64,000 nt of DNA from the NCBI GenBank assembly GCA_028583415.1, contig CM053273.1, positions 85,763,574-85,827,573 of the forward strand. The letters run 5' to 3'. A program made the translations under genes and the position numbers. Below the pieces are notes generated by a model that saw only the letters and a program-made list of their open reading frames with translations, was not told the origin of the DNA and did no database searches. This DNA is from Protea cynaroides. Taxonomy: Eukaryota > Streptophyta > Magnoliopsida > Proteales > Proteaceae. Shown here piece by piece: positions 20,834 through 31,981 of this stretch (positions within the stretch are counted from its first letter, which is position 1; each line of letters opens with the position of its first letter).

Positions 20834-22433
20834 TTAGTCGCGCTTCCTCTGGTAAAGGGAGTACCCAACAAGAGCAGACATTAAAAATGTCCATAAGACC
20901 TGTGGATATACAACCATTTAAATTGGTGGTAAACAGAATAGTAACAATCCAACCGGGAAAGTGGGTGAACAATAATTCAAGCCGAGGAATATCTAGTACC
21001 GTATTGATTGTCTGCCATCTTTCAAGCCTTTTGATACGTGACTGCATATCTTCAATTATGCCTTCCATGGGTGAAATATCCCTACTTGGTGAGGATTCTG
21101 AACCTGAACTATTACCCTGTCCAACCAAGTTGATGCACAGAAATTCATTAGATTAGAAACAGCCAGTAGGAGATATTTATACAAGTGCTATTTCTTGCTG
21201 TAATACATCTGTTGCTTATTAGAGCCTACATTCAATTTTGATATATAAAATTATATGCACAACCCAAGCACAGTAACCACTACCTTCTCCAAGACGAACT
21301 ATATCTAGTTGCTCTTTAGATGGGGACTATTTTCAATTCATGGACTGATCCTCCGTAACATACTTAGAGCTCCAAATCTTAAAGAGCTGAAGCTATGAAA
21401 ATTTCAAATAACGTAGGAGGATAAAGGAGTGGAAGGTAGAGTATCAAAATATAGCATTGACCTGAAAAATGTGTCTTAACACTTTTTCTTTTCTCTCCTT
21501 TTTTTTTTTTTTTTTTTTTTTGTGTGTGGTTAAAATGTGTCTTAACACTTGGACATATACAATTGGAACTGACTGATGATTTAGGCCTTAACTTTGCCTT
21601 CCCAACTTAACACCCCAAACAGTTGCGTTATTGAATAACATTCCACCCATTAGCATCTATACATGTCACTTATGCCACTAATAAAGGAAGAAGTTATGCA
21701 TCGAAATTAGCACTGTTATCCATGTGACAATATTATAATTCTCATATATTTTCTCAATTATTTATGATATAACACACACACATACACAGACTATACATGG
21801 ACAATTCAGCAGCTCAAGATAATATCCTCTTCTCTTTTTTTTTTGTGGGGGGGGAGAATAGTTTTTAACAAGTCCACGATTGTTGATATACATCCTTTAC
21901 CAAGTCTTTTAAGTTAATATGGATACCTTCCACCTAGTCCTCCAAGTAAACTTTAAACCTGGATCAAGTATTTGATCGAGAACAAGAAAAAGGCATAGTG
22001 GAATACTTCAAGATAGATTGTTTTCAATTTGTCTTGCACAAATCAACCCCATCAACCATACCTGAGAATGAATAAAATCCACTAGTTCCTGCAATCTTGT
22101 TGCCTGTTGACTGTGAATTCCGACTGAGCTTCTCTCAAAAGGTGGCAAATTTTCTAGAATAATTTGAAGATAACTCTACAAAAGTACAGGGATAAAATTA
22201 CTAAATCAAAGGGTCACAAGAAACATCATTGTGCTCAAATTCAAACACATAAATACAAACCAAATAAGCAAATGTAGACAATAAATTATAAAGGTAAGTA
22301 AACAAACTTTTGTCGTATATGAACCATCCAGGCTGAGTGCTGAACCAGCAGCTGTCACTACTTCTTTATTTGTTCCTTTAATTTGTAAATAAGGACTTGG
22401 GACATCTTGAAGATGATCAACCTCAATCAGTAT
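20834..22433 (-). CDS. Unrecognised tail-anchored protein, last four exons
   Basis: On the minus strand four exons join in frame with GT-AG introns, all in phase 0: 22433-22308, 22175-22062, 21116-21000 and 20899-20834 (stop TAA). They give 140 residues. The first two exons carry IEVDHLQDVPSPYLQIKG and ILENLPPFERSS, then a helix ATRLQELVDFIHSQ. The third has a Ser-rich linker and a coiled-coil-like MQSRIKRLERWQTINT. The last encodes a hydrophobic span VLWTFLMSALVGYSLY and a basic tail QRKRD. This layout (coiled coil, one C-terminal span, short basic tail) fits a tail-anchored membrane protein. I do not recognise the family. Upstream exons were not found before the L1 LINE at 22849, so the gene is either broken by the LINE or continues beyond it. 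Confidence 0.68.
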
Positions 22434-22822
22434 CTAAGGAAATGATAAATAAACACTGTGAGAGTGGCATCTCTGTGATAAAATCTCAGCAATAAAATTT
22501 CTTAGGTCTTCACTACCAGAGACATGTTATAATAATGCATGCTCATATATTTCATATGATATAACCCAAGAAAATGAACCATTCGAAAGAACAACTATTG
22601 ACAAACGCAAGGGTGAAACATGATCAACCTCAATCAGAATCTAAGGAAATGATAAATAAACACTGTGAGAGTGGCATGTTTGAGAAAATCTCAGCAAGAA
22701 AATTTCTTAGGTCTTCACTACCAGAGACATGTTATAATAATGCATGCTCATATATTTCATATGATATCACCCAAGAAAATGAACCATTCAAAAGAACAAC
22801 TACTGGCAAACGCAAGGATGAA
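22413..22822. repeat. Tandem ~207-bp duplication across a splice acceptor
   Basis: Units start at 22413 and 22620 with ATGATCAACCTCAATCAG and share GTCTTCACTACCAGAGACAT and GCATGCTCATATATTTCATA. The first unit overlaps the acceptor and first 21 bases of the exon at 22433-22308 of the tail-anchored gene. The second unit is an extra, orphan acceptor plus exon start upstream. Confidence 0.82.
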
Positions 22823-22848
22823 ACACAGAAAATTGTTTGTACATGTTA

Positions 22849-23790
22849 CAACAGAGCCTACCAAAGAGAGATTAACAAATGGAGCAACGCCTTGGTTGGC
22901 CAGTTCATTGGCCACTGTCCAGCCCTCCCTTCAAACCTCATGAAAAGTTCTTTGCTTAAATAATGGAAGCCTAATGGAAAGGTTGATTTGTACCTGTTGG
23001 ATAATGGCATTTTCATCTTCTGGTTCGCAAAGGAGGACGACAAACTGTGGGCTCTGGAGAGCGGCCGTTGGTACGTGGCCAGAAAAACACTCATCCTCTA
23101 GAACTGGGCTAAATCCATGAATTTCGACAAACTTGACATGCGCTCCCTCCTGCTTTGAATTTCTCCGTCAGGCCTGCTCCTCCATTTCAGGTGTGAGGAG
23201 GGTCTCAACATATTGGCTCTATCCTAGGCACGCCCCTCTTATCAGATAGACCAACCAAGATCGTGGATAGGCTCTCCTTTACAAGACTCTGTGTGCATAT
23301 TCATGCAAATGAAATCCTCACGGATACCATCACAATTGTTGACGATGATTATCATTCTTGGATTCAGCCAGTATTCCATGACTGGAAACCCCCACAATGT
23401 CTGGCCTGTGGATTTTTTGGTCATGGCTTGGTTCTTGCGGCTCCACCCCCTGGCCTTGCCCCTCGCCTTGGAGTTCAGAATAGAGCTCCCGCTAAACTAC
23501 TTGTAATGTTTAAGGATCATAGGTGCTCTCTTCTTGATTCAGGCATTCCTCTGACAAACCCATCTCAATCGCTTCCTCCCTCCGACTCTGGAGAAGAAGG
23601 CCCTCTCCCTGCAGCAGTGATGAATCAGTTCCCACTTCAACTGTCTGTCGACCCTAGTGACGCTGGTACAGCCACTTTCAATAGATTTGGAATTCTTGGG
23701 GAAATGTCCGATGAAGACCCTGGCAACCCCCCTGACATCTACCAGGTTCTTCAACCAGCCTCTGCCACTTCCTTTTGGCGATAAAGCCCT
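22849..23790 (+). pseudogene. L1 LINE ORF1/gag-like region (DUF4283 and CCHC)
   Basis: Across a few frame changes the plus strand reads as the DUF4283-zinc-knuckle protein common to plant L1 LINEs: NKWSNALVGQFIGHCP (~22880), KVDLYLLDNGIFIFWFAKED (~22980), LWALESGRWYV (~23050), PTKIVDRLSFTRLCVHI (~23250), then EWKPP-like DWKPPQCLACGFFGHG (~23380). An acidic, Pro-rich stretch follows to 23784. This protein binds LINE RNA. Several frameshifts and stops make it non-functional. The endonuclease that should follow is missing. Confidence 0.75.
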
Positions 23791-23924
23791 CATCTGCTCC
23801 CCCCCTCCCTCAAGTGGATACTCCCTCCTCCAAAGCACTGACGTTTAATGCTACTCCCTCGTTTGACAACCTCTCCCCTTCAAAAGCTCGCTCAATTTCT
23901 TCCCTGTAATTTGCTAGGTAGGTC

Positions 23925-24420
23925 AGTTTTCAACTTTTATGCCATCAATAATCCCCAAAGAAGGGTGTGCATGCTCCATTTCTGATTTTTGTCCCATCTC
24001 CCTATGTAACACCAATTACAAGATTATAGCCAAGCTCCTTGCTCTCAGGTTGAAAGAAGTGGTTGGGGGTCTTGTTAGTCCAAACCAATTGGCTTTCAAT
24101 TATGGGTGCAATATTGTGGATAATATTACTGATCTGTAATGATCTTGTTCGGGGTTTTGATAGAAAAAAAATACTCTCCAGCTGCTATGTTGAAGATTGA
24201 CCTCCAAAAAGTTTATGACAATGTTAGATGGGCATATCTTTAGGAAGCCTTGGCTAGAATGAATTTTCCTGATTGCTTCCCTCAGTGGATCCTATGTTGT
24301 CTCTTCTGCTAAGTTCTCAGTTTTGGTGAATGGAAGTTTGGTTGGATTCTTTAATGTGAGATAGGGTATTAGGCAAGGATGTCCTATGTCTTTTTTCTTA
24401 TTCACGATTGTCCTCCCTTC
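23925..24420 (+). pseudogene. L1 LINE reverse transcriptase, N-terminal part
   Basis: Plus frames show SISDFCPISLCNTNYKIIAK (~23970), VVGGLVSPNQLAF, the catalytic-region motif LKIDLQKVYDNVRW (~24190), ARMNFPDCF, AKFSVLVNGSLVGFFN (~24310) and GIRQGCPMSFFLFTIV (~24370). In intact L1 the YADD motif would follow, but a MITE-bearing block starts at 24421. The preceding endonuclease is deleted. The remainder of this LINE lies at 33967-35064. Confidence 0.78.
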
Positions 24421-25535
24421 CATAGTTGTCAAGGCGTTACCTAGGCGCCCAGGCACCCTTGTGACGCCTTGGAAAATCGGGCGCCTCGGTCGCCTATTCG
24501 CCCTGTCAGGCCTCCAACGCCTTGGTTTGCCTTGGCGCCTGGACAACTATGTTCCCTTCTCTACTACACTATTACCGCAGTATTTTTTTTTTTCATTTGG
24601 ACTTTGAATACGACCTGGTTACCTTATTCTCTTATTCACGATTGTCCTCCCTTCATCGGCCCCTTCCCCTTTTCGCCTCGAAAATCGGGCCCCTCTCCTT
24701 TTCCCTTCTGCCCCAACGCCTTGGTTTGCCTTGGCGCCCGGACAACTATGTTCCCTTTCTACTACACTTTTACCGTATTTTTTTTTTCATTTGGACTTTG
24801 AATACGACCTTGGTTACCTATTCTTCTTCCCTTCATCCCCTTCCCTTTTCCCTCATCCCCTTCTCCTTTTCCTTCTTCCCTTCTGCCATAACCATTTTTT
24901 TTGTCATTAGAACCCGATAGCCTATGGTCCCCTCCCCCCCCCCCCCCCCCCCCCCTCCCTTTCTCTGCTAGATTGCTATGGTACTATTACAGTAGTAATA
25001 AGTTTGTGTGTTTTTTTTTATCGTTTTTTCTTACTCTTCCACATAAACGTATTGATTTCTATTTTTTTTTTTTTTTTGCTTTCAAATTGTTCCTCTTCCC
25101 CTAGTCCCCTTCTTTGCTACCGTAATACCCTACAAATATTTTTTTTTTTCGTTTTTTTCTTATTCTTTCTAGTTTCTACTGAAAAACTTCAAGGGAGATG
25201 CATTTTTCTGTTTTAGAACTTAATGGACATCGTACTTTTAAGGAAAGACATTCTCATTCTATGTTTTTTCCTTTTTGTCCCCTTTCTTCTTCTACGAATC
25301 TAGTAAGCTAATGGTAATTGCATAATTAGTAATATGGTATTTTTTATTTTGTTTTTCTTGCTGAATGATTATATTTTAATTTTTTTTGTGTTTGTGGCTT
25401 CGTGTAGTGTGGATATGATATTGTGATTAACTGATTATATTGGATATTTGGAATTTGGATTATTAGTATTTTACAATATGGCTGGAATTGATTATTATGT
25501 TCTTAGTTTATTGCTTTGTGCGTTTTATTTAAGAA
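24380..25535 (+). repeat. Duplicated block, copy 1 (L1 RT tail plus MITE plus T-rich sequence)
   Basis: This block recurs in direct orientation at 32732-33715. Both copies start with the L1 motif GCPMS, then a MITE beginning CATAGTTGTCAAGGCG, then TTTGAATACGACCTGGTTACC, T-rich tracts, and ACTTCAAGGGAGATGCATTT. Copy 1 has an extra internal repeat of the MITE segment (~24632-24840) and a long poly(C) at 24929-24955. Confidence 0.8.
24421..24551 (+). mobile_element. MITE of the CATAGTTGTC family, with 8-bp near-duplication
   Basis: It begins CATAGTTGTCAAGGCG and ends CTGGACAACTATG, giving short terminal inverted repeats. It is flanked by CTCCCTTC on the left and TTCCCTTC on the right (7 of 8), as for hAT-type elements. 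Other copies: 18340-18402, 32779 onward, 33902-33966 and 60052-60137. Confidence 0.6.
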
Positions 25536-26585
25536 AAAAAAATTTCATCTACACCCCATCAAGGATTGCTAACATCATCTACATCCACAAGATTGCAAAA
25601 ACATCATCTACCACCCAAATACTTTGCTGTGCTAATCAAAGAAGTCCACTCCGTCACAAGATTCCTGTTAGACACTGATGTCAGCTGCAATGGAATATTT
25701 CATGGACGATACTACCCTTTTATCCGGTTGAAAAGACCATTATACCCTTTACCCAAACCCTTTTCTTCCACTTGTGCATTGCTTCCTCTCTCTCTTCCAC
25801 CTGTGCATTGCTTCCTCTCTCTCTCTTTCTCTTTCTTTCTCTCTCTTACTCTGTTTCTCAACTTGGGTTTTCTCGACTTAGATTTTATCAACAACAATGT
25901 GAATCTGTACTTCATTCCCGATTTGGATTTCTTAATCAATAAGTGAGACTGTTCTTCGTTTCCTATTTGATTATTTCTATTGGTTGCAGCAAGCATGTAC
26001 CGGCGACACCAATGGTACTGTATCCATTTGACATCGTGAAATCTTAATCGGTGTCGCAAAATTTCTCAAGCATGCATTTTTGAGCTGGGGATTCTTCCAT
26101 AGATTTGAACTAAACGGTAATGAGTTGCAAAGAGGCAGAGAGAAGTTTGATCCCATCGTCTTGGAGAAGAAACAGCCAGGAATTCTCTATTTTAGTTTAG
26201 AGCTTCATTAAAAGAAAATTACTGGATCAGAGTCGGTAGTGAAGATTTAGCTTTGTAGATGGCGCTGGATCCCATCATTTTGGGAATAATGGAGATCTCA
26301 CATCCTCTGTTTCTTAATTTCTATAAATAAAGCAAAATCCATAAATCCTTGATAACCCTAACCTGAGAAGGAGATTGAGGAGGAGAGAAGTTCAGCTTCG
26401 GAATCCATGGCCGGCGGCAACCTAAAAACTGTAATAATTGGTTATCCGCGAGTCTGAACTCTGAAGCGTATATATAATTATAATGTATATGACTATCGGC
26501 CTCTCGAATCTCTTATCTTCAACATTCTTGAGGACCAACACACTGCACAACAGTTGCCCTTGCGATATGCGTTGCTTATCACCTT

Positions 26586-26661
26586 TGTAAGAATTTCTCA
26601 AAGAAACAACCAGCAAGTATACAACCAGAAATTAAAAGAGAAGAAGATTGAGGAGGAGAGA

Positions 26662-26710
<49 letters not shown>

Positions 26711-27014
26711 CGACACAGCAATGTGCTGTAGCCCAAATCGTTAAATAGCTCTCTTCTCTACCTTGTATTTATAGAGAAATAAAATAAACTGATTTACAAG
26801 GAAAGTCTCTATTCTATGACGAGACAATAAGAGAAGATTACAATAAGATTACAATAATAAAATAAAAGAAAATAAATCTGTAATTAATAAAAGAAGGAAG
26901 AGAAAGGAGAGCCAGCACTAGATATCGCTAGCGCCAGTATCGTTAGCGCCAGCTATATCTAGGGGTCCCAGTGGGTCCCATGGGTCTATGGGCCTATGGG
27001 CCAACTTCGTAACA
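26586..27014 (-). repeat. 3' LTR of the minus-strand copia (429 bp)
   Basis: It begins TGTTACGAAGTTGGCCC at 27014 and ends at 26586, next to the target duplication ACCTT. A GA microsatellite at ~26667-26707 is longer than in the 5' LTR. Confidence 0.9.
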
Positions 27015-27029
27015 CCCTCCCTCAAGCTG

Positions 27030-27624
27030 GAGTGTACAAATCAGCCAATCCAAGCTTGTAACAGTTCAACGGTATGCTGGTCTAAATAAAGGTTTAGTGA
27101 GAATATTCGCAAGTTGATTTGAAGATGAAACAAATGGAGTAACAACAAGCTTCTTCAAAACCACATCACGGACAAAATGGCAATCCACTTCTATATGCTT
27201 GGTACGTTCATGGAATACTGGATTACTGGCAATATAAGATGCCGCCTGATTATCACAGTTTAAGGTCATAGACTGAGAAATAGGAAATCCCAACTCTTGC
27301 AGAAGATTCTTCAGCCACATTAATTCAGCAATAGTTTGTGCCATAGTACGGTAGACTCAACACTGGATTTGGAGACAGTGGTTTGCTTCTTACTTCGTCA
27401 AGTGACGAGATTGCCACCAACGAAAGTACAATAACCTGTAGTGGAACGTCTATCGCCATCTGCCCTAGCCCAATCAGCATTTGAAAACCCAACAATGTCA
27501 AGATGGTGATGTCGGGAATAAACAAGACCTGTACTTGGAGATTTCTTGAGATAGCGCAAGATACGACAGGCCGCCTCCCAATGGACAACTTTAGGAGCTT
27601 GCATAAATTGACTCACCACTGCAA
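27030..27624 (-). pseudogene. Copia RNase H, minus-strand element
   Basis: Contains MVSQFMQAPKVVHWEAACRI, GFSNADWARADGDRRSTTGY, GNLVT, then after frame changes AELMWLKNLLQELGF, LNCDNQAASYIASNP and HIEVDCHFVRD. This is the usual copia RNase H order. A purine tract and the 3' LTR follow at 27014. Confidence 0.85.
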
Positions 27625-28500
27625 TAACATAAGAAAGGTCAGGTCTAGTAATAGTAAGATAAATTAGCTCCCCAACTAACCATCTTTATTGATGAACATC
27701 AGAATATTCAGGACTATATCATGTTTCCAATTTCTGATGTGGATCCACAAACGTTTCAACCGGCTTGGTGCCAAGAAGACCTGTTTCTGCAAGGAGATCG
27801 AGGACATACTTGCGTTGGGAAAGATTGATACTAGTACGGCTTCGAACTACTTCAATACCAAGAAAATAGTGAAGGAGTCCTAAGTCCTTCATTTGAAAGT
27901 GGGTATTTAGGTGAGACTTAAGTTCTGTAATACCCAACTTATCATTCCCTATAATAATTATGTTGTCCACATAGATAGCAATGATAGTAACAGTAGCCTG
28001 ATGACGACGTACAAAAACAGAATGATCTGAATAGCAAGCAGTGAAGTCAAGACTAGTAACGAGAGTGCTAAATTTATCAAACCACGCACGAGGGGACTGC
28101 TTTAGTCCATATATTGCTTTTAGTAACTTGCAAACTTTGAAATTCCCTCCCTGAGCAACATACCCTGGAGGTTGGTCCATGTATACTTCCTCATGAAGAT
28201 CCCCATACAAGAACACATTTTTTACGTCCATTTGATACAAGGGCCAATCAAATTGATAGCCATGGAAACAAGTACCCGGACTGAATAGAGACGGGCCACA
28301 GGAGAGAATGTCTCAAAATAGTCTACCCCATAGGCTTGAGTTTACCCCTTGACAACTAACCATGCTTTCAGCCATTCAACAGAGCCATCTGAGTTATGTT
28401 TCACAGTATAAACCCATCTGCACTTCACAACTGAGTGGCCAGGTGGGAGGTCACCAAGAGTCCAAGTCTGACGGGAGTTCAGAGCATCTATTTCATCATT
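27625..28500 (-). pseudogene. Copia reverse transcriptase, minus-strand element (YVDD changed to YVDN)
   Basis: Starts with HAAINDEIDALNSRQTWTL and CRWVYTVKHNSDGSVEWLKA (~28500-28345), a stop, then MDVKNVFLYGDLHEEVYMDQ, PPGYV and LKAIYGLKQSPRAWFDKF (~28235-28060). The active-site box reads AIYVDNIIIIG at ~27970 instead of YVDD, losing one catalytic Asp. ELKSHLNTHFQMKDLG and YFLGIEV follow. It cannot polymerise. Confidence 0.88.
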
Positions 28501-29588
28501 TATAGCAGCATGCCACCCTGTATGGGACAAGGCTTGGGATAGGGTAGTGGGTACAAATGTAGCAGCCAAAGAGTAAACAAGTCGCCGTTGAGAAGTGGGT
28601 AGATGGGCAGTAGTAACAAAGTGCTCAATAAGAAAGGTAACCAAGGATTTTTGTATACAAGTTCGTTTACCTTTTCGGAGAGCAATAGGTAGATCAGAGT
28701 CGATCGTAGAACCAAGGACAGCGTCAGCAGCAGCCGGAGCAGTAGTCGTAGTAGGTGGAGCAATCTGAGTGCGACGGGTATTGACCTGCAAGGGTTGCGA
28801 AGTTTGAGGTGGGATGGAGGGGGGTTTAAAAGCAGATGGGATGGAGGTGGGTTCATCATCAGAAGGAATGAGAGGTAAAGAAATATTAATGGAAGGTAAT
28901 TGGTGGGAACAGGAATAAGGTAGTATGGCTTGTCTTCAGAAAAGGTTACATCATGACTAACATAATGGCGCCGAGTAACATAGTCAAAACACCGGTAACC
29001 TTTCTGAGTACGATAGTAGCCAAGGAAAATACATTTGATAGACCGGGGAGATAATTTGTCCACTTTAGGATGTAGGATGTGGACAAAACACGTACTACCA
29101 AAAACATGAGGAGAAACTGAAAATAAGTGAGTATTAGGATAGAGAAGTTTAAAAGAAATTTTATTGTGGAGGACAAAAGAAGGTATCCTGTTAATCAGGT
29201 AGCAGGCAGTTAAAACAGCATCACTCCAATAATACTTAGGAACATTTATATGGAGCACGAGAGACCTGGCAATATTCAAAAGATGTCTATTCTTACGCTC
29301 AGCAACTCTATTTTGTTGAGGAGTGTAAGCACAACTGGTATGGTGTATAATGCCATTAACAAAACATAAATCAGAGATGGCAGAGTGAACATATTCAAGG
29401 GCATTATCAGTACGTAGAACTTTGATAGGAGTACCAAATTGAGTGGCAATTTCTTTATGAAAACCCTTGAAAATATTAATAAATTCAGACTGTTCTTTTA
29501 TTAAGTAGAGCCAAGTCATGCGGGAATAATCGTCCACAAAGGTTACAAAATAAGAGAAACCAAGCCGATTAGGAATTCGACAAGGTCC
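28500..29588 (-). pseudogene. Copia integrase core, minus-strand element
   Basis: Continues the integrase after the premature stop: FDDYSRMTWLYLIKEQSEF, LRTDNALEY (second catalytic Asp), TPQQNRVAERKNR (catalytic Glu), ARSLVLHINVPKYYWSDAVL and NRIPS. The C-terminal part has CFVHILHPKVDKLSPRS and CIFLGY, then drifts into Leu/Pro-rich frame-shifted sequence. Confidence 0.85.
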
Positions 29589-30540
29589 TCAATCATCAAA
29601 ATGAACTAAAGAAAACGGGGAAGATTGCCTAGGTGTAGAACTAGTTGGAAAAGATGAACGATGATGTTTCCCTAGTTCACAAGCCTCACATTGTAAGGTA
29701 GAGAGCGACTTGCAAGTAGGGACATGAGCCTTTAACTTAGAAAGAGATAAATGGCCAAGCTGATGGTGCCATTGAAGAGGGGTAGAAGTAGATGTGGTAG
29801 CAGCGGTGGGAACGGGTTCAGGTAGCTCCAAATAATACAGACCAGCATGCTCACGCTCGCCACCAATTGTCGCCTTGGTCTTGAGATCCTGAAAGGAACA
29901 ACAAGAAGGAAAAAAGGTTGCAACACAGTTAAGTGATTTTGTAATTTGACTAATAGACATAAGGTTAAGAGGAAATTTGGGAACATGAAGGACAAAGGAC
30001 AAGGATAAGGACGGGGTAAGGGTAATATGCTCATGTTGGGAAGCCGTAGAAGATGATCCATCGGCAAGGTAAACGGTGACAGGCTTCGGTGTATCATTAA
30101 GGGCTGTAAGGGTAGAAGGTTGTCCCGTCATGTGACAGGTTGCGCCAAAGTTTATAATCCAAGGGGTAGAAAAGGTGGTAGATAACAAGGCAGTTGTACC
30201 TGTGTGGGCCAGGGTGGTAGCGAGTAGTGGTCCAGTAGCCTCTAGATGTTGAATCCAACGGAGTAAGGCCTCATACTGTGCATTGGATGGCACAGATGTC
30301 TGCGTAAGAGGAGCCTGGATGGGATATGGGGCATCCTCAGTAGTAACATTGTTGGCAAGGGTATCGGCCCAATCAGGATGACCGTTTATATCCCAACAGT
30401 TTTCCACCATGTGGTTAATTTTGTGACAATGGGTACAATATCTATTAGCTTTTTCAGAAGATGTCCGCCCATTGCCACGTCTAGGAAGACTACGGCCATG
30501 ACCACAAGTGGATCCACTGCCATGACCAGCAAACAAAGCA
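29589..30540 (-). pseudogene. Copia zinc knuckle, protease and integrase N-terminus (catalytic Asp lost)
   Basis: A 315-codon open frame holds a CCHC knuckle CTHCHKINHMVENC at ~30445-30400, then the protease site written WIINFGATCHMTG at ~30155, where copia normally has W-(I/V)-(I/L)-D-(S/T)-G-A. The catalytic Asp is Asn and the Ser/Thr is Phe, so the protease is dead. The integrase zinc-binding domain follows (HHQLGHLSLSKL, then CEACELGKHHRSSF). The frame ends at ...LVHFDD with TGA in place of the Trp codon that normally follows. Confidence 0.85.
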
Positions 30541-31183
30541 GAAGTGTCCTTGACAGGAGAGTCACTTTATGGAACCAATCGTTGAAGGCGAAAGAACGTC
30601 TCGTTAAGGGTAGGGATAGAAGCTTCTGCAAGAAGTTGACTTTTGACACTCTGATATTACGAAGAAAGGCCAACAAAAAATTTAGCAACGTAGAACTCAG
30701 ACTGTTGAGCTTTGATTTTGCTCAAATCATTGGTAAGAGGCTGCACAACCTATATTTCTTCAATAAGCCCTTTGAAGCCTTTATAGTAGTCACTCAAGGA
30801 TTTTTCACGAATAAAGTAAGTGAACATCCGTTTATATAGGTCATAGATGCGAGAGACATTCTTATCTTGCCCATATGTTTCTTGCAGATCAGCCCAAATG
30901 GCCTTGGCTGTATTATGGAACATTGCAGTGGGTAGGATGGAGGTATCAATACTGTTCTACAAGCATGTTTGAACCTGGGAATTATCTCTTAACTAGGTAT
31001 TGTACAATTTGACAGACTCACTGTCTTTCACATCACATACAGGGGGCTCATCATTTAACAGTGTGGCTTTGTTTTAGAAAGAATAAAGGCTTTGATAGCC
31101 TGGACCCATAATAGATAATTAGAAACTCCTTTCAACTTTATGGAGATGATCTGAGCCTCAGTGGGCTTAAGGTCAGTCATCAT
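30541..31183 (-). pseudogene. Copia gag (UBN2-type), minus-strand element
   Basis: From an ATG at 31181-31183 the minus strand reads IKLKGVSNYLLWVQAIKAFI, typical of the copia gag N-terminus, then across frameshifts and two or more stops FHNTAKAIWADLQETYGQ (~30920), RIYDLYKRMF (~30840) and ETFFRLQRL (~30600). This is the capsid-like domain of copia elements. Broken frames exclude a working product. Confidence 0.78.
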
Positions 31184-31576
31184 GATAGAGAACAAAATCC
31201 ACAACCAATGTATATAAAAAAAACAAGTCTTATCGGTTCAGCCAACCGATTGGCCAAAGGCTCAGCGTGGGTGAAGGTAGATGGTGGTAGTATGGTAAAT
31301 GACAAGGTCCAAAGCTCGGTTCCGTCACCGAGAGGTCAAAGGAAAAGATAAGCTCAAAGGGGATGATGGATGTCAATGAGAGGATAATAACCTTACCAAC
31401 GGGGTGATCAAGAACATAAGTCCACAAAGTAGTAGTATTTAACAACAATATTCATAGATGTAATCTCAATCACCAATTAGCAGTAGTAAAACAGAAAATT
31501 GTAGTTACATAGAGAGCAAAAATATCAAAGGCCAATCAAACCAAGAGTTCTTTGATTAGTGATGGTCAAGGATCTA

Positions 31577-31590
31577 GTGCTCTGATACCA
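31577..31590 (-). promoter_or_regulatory. Primer-binding site of the minus-strand copia
   Basis: TGGTATCAGAGCAC directly abuts the 5' LTR and is complementary to initiator Met-tRNA. Confidence 0.85.
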
Positions 31591-31981
31591 TGTAATAATT
31601 TCTCAAAGAAACAACCAACAAGTATAACCAGAAATTAAAAGAGAAGAATATTGAGGAGGAGAGAGAGAGAGAGAAAGAGAGAGATTTCGACACAACAATA
31701 TGTTGTAACCCAAATCGTTAAATAGCTCTCCTCTCTACCTTGTATTTATAGAGAAAGAAAATAAGATTACAAATTTACAAGGAAAGTCTCTATTCTAAGA
31801 AGAGACAATAAGAGAAGATTACAATAAGATTACAATAATAAAACAAAAGGAAATAAATATGTAATTAATTAAAGAAGGAAGAGAACGGGGAGCCAGCACT
31901 AGATATCGCTGGCGCTAGCTATATCTAGTGGGTCCCAGTGGGTCCCATGGGTCTATGGGTCTATGGGCCAACTTCGTAACA
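31591..31981 (-). repeat. 5' LTR of the minus-strand copia (391 bp)
   Basis: It begins TGTTACGAAGTTGGCCC at 31981 and has a TATA-like CTATAAATACAAGG on the minus strand near 31738-31751. It differs from the 3' LTR by a shorter GA repeat and by lacking about 16 bases around 26930-26950, which implies an old insertion. Confidence 0.9.

Larger units (their letters stand above)
26586..31981 (-). mobile_element. Ty1/copia retrotransposon, minus strand, with 5-bp target duplication
   Basis: Two LTRs (31591-31981 and 26586-27014) enclose gag, protease, integrase, RT and RNase H in copia order on the minus strand. ACCTT at 26581-26585 and 31982-31986 is a perfect target duplication. The LTRs start TGTTACGAAG and end TCTTACA or TTATTACA. 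A tRNA-iMet primer site abuts the 5' LTR, and a purine tract (GAGGGAGGG) precedes the 3' LTR. Internal frames contain stops and frameshifts, and key catalytic residues are changed, so it cannot move on its own. It sits inside the inverted-repeat-bounded segment. Confidence 0.92.

Noticed and set aside
22574..22963. 129-codon plus-strand frame
   Set aside because: It spans the 207-bp duplication and the start of the L1 gag; the N-terminal part is antisense to intron sequence, not a gene.
28500..29176. Leu-rich membrane protein-like frame
   Set aside because: Out-of-frame readthrough of the copia integrase tail; the Leu content comes from shifted codons.
30378..30839. 153-codon plus-strand frame
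   Set aside because: Antisense to copia gag, no start context or homology.
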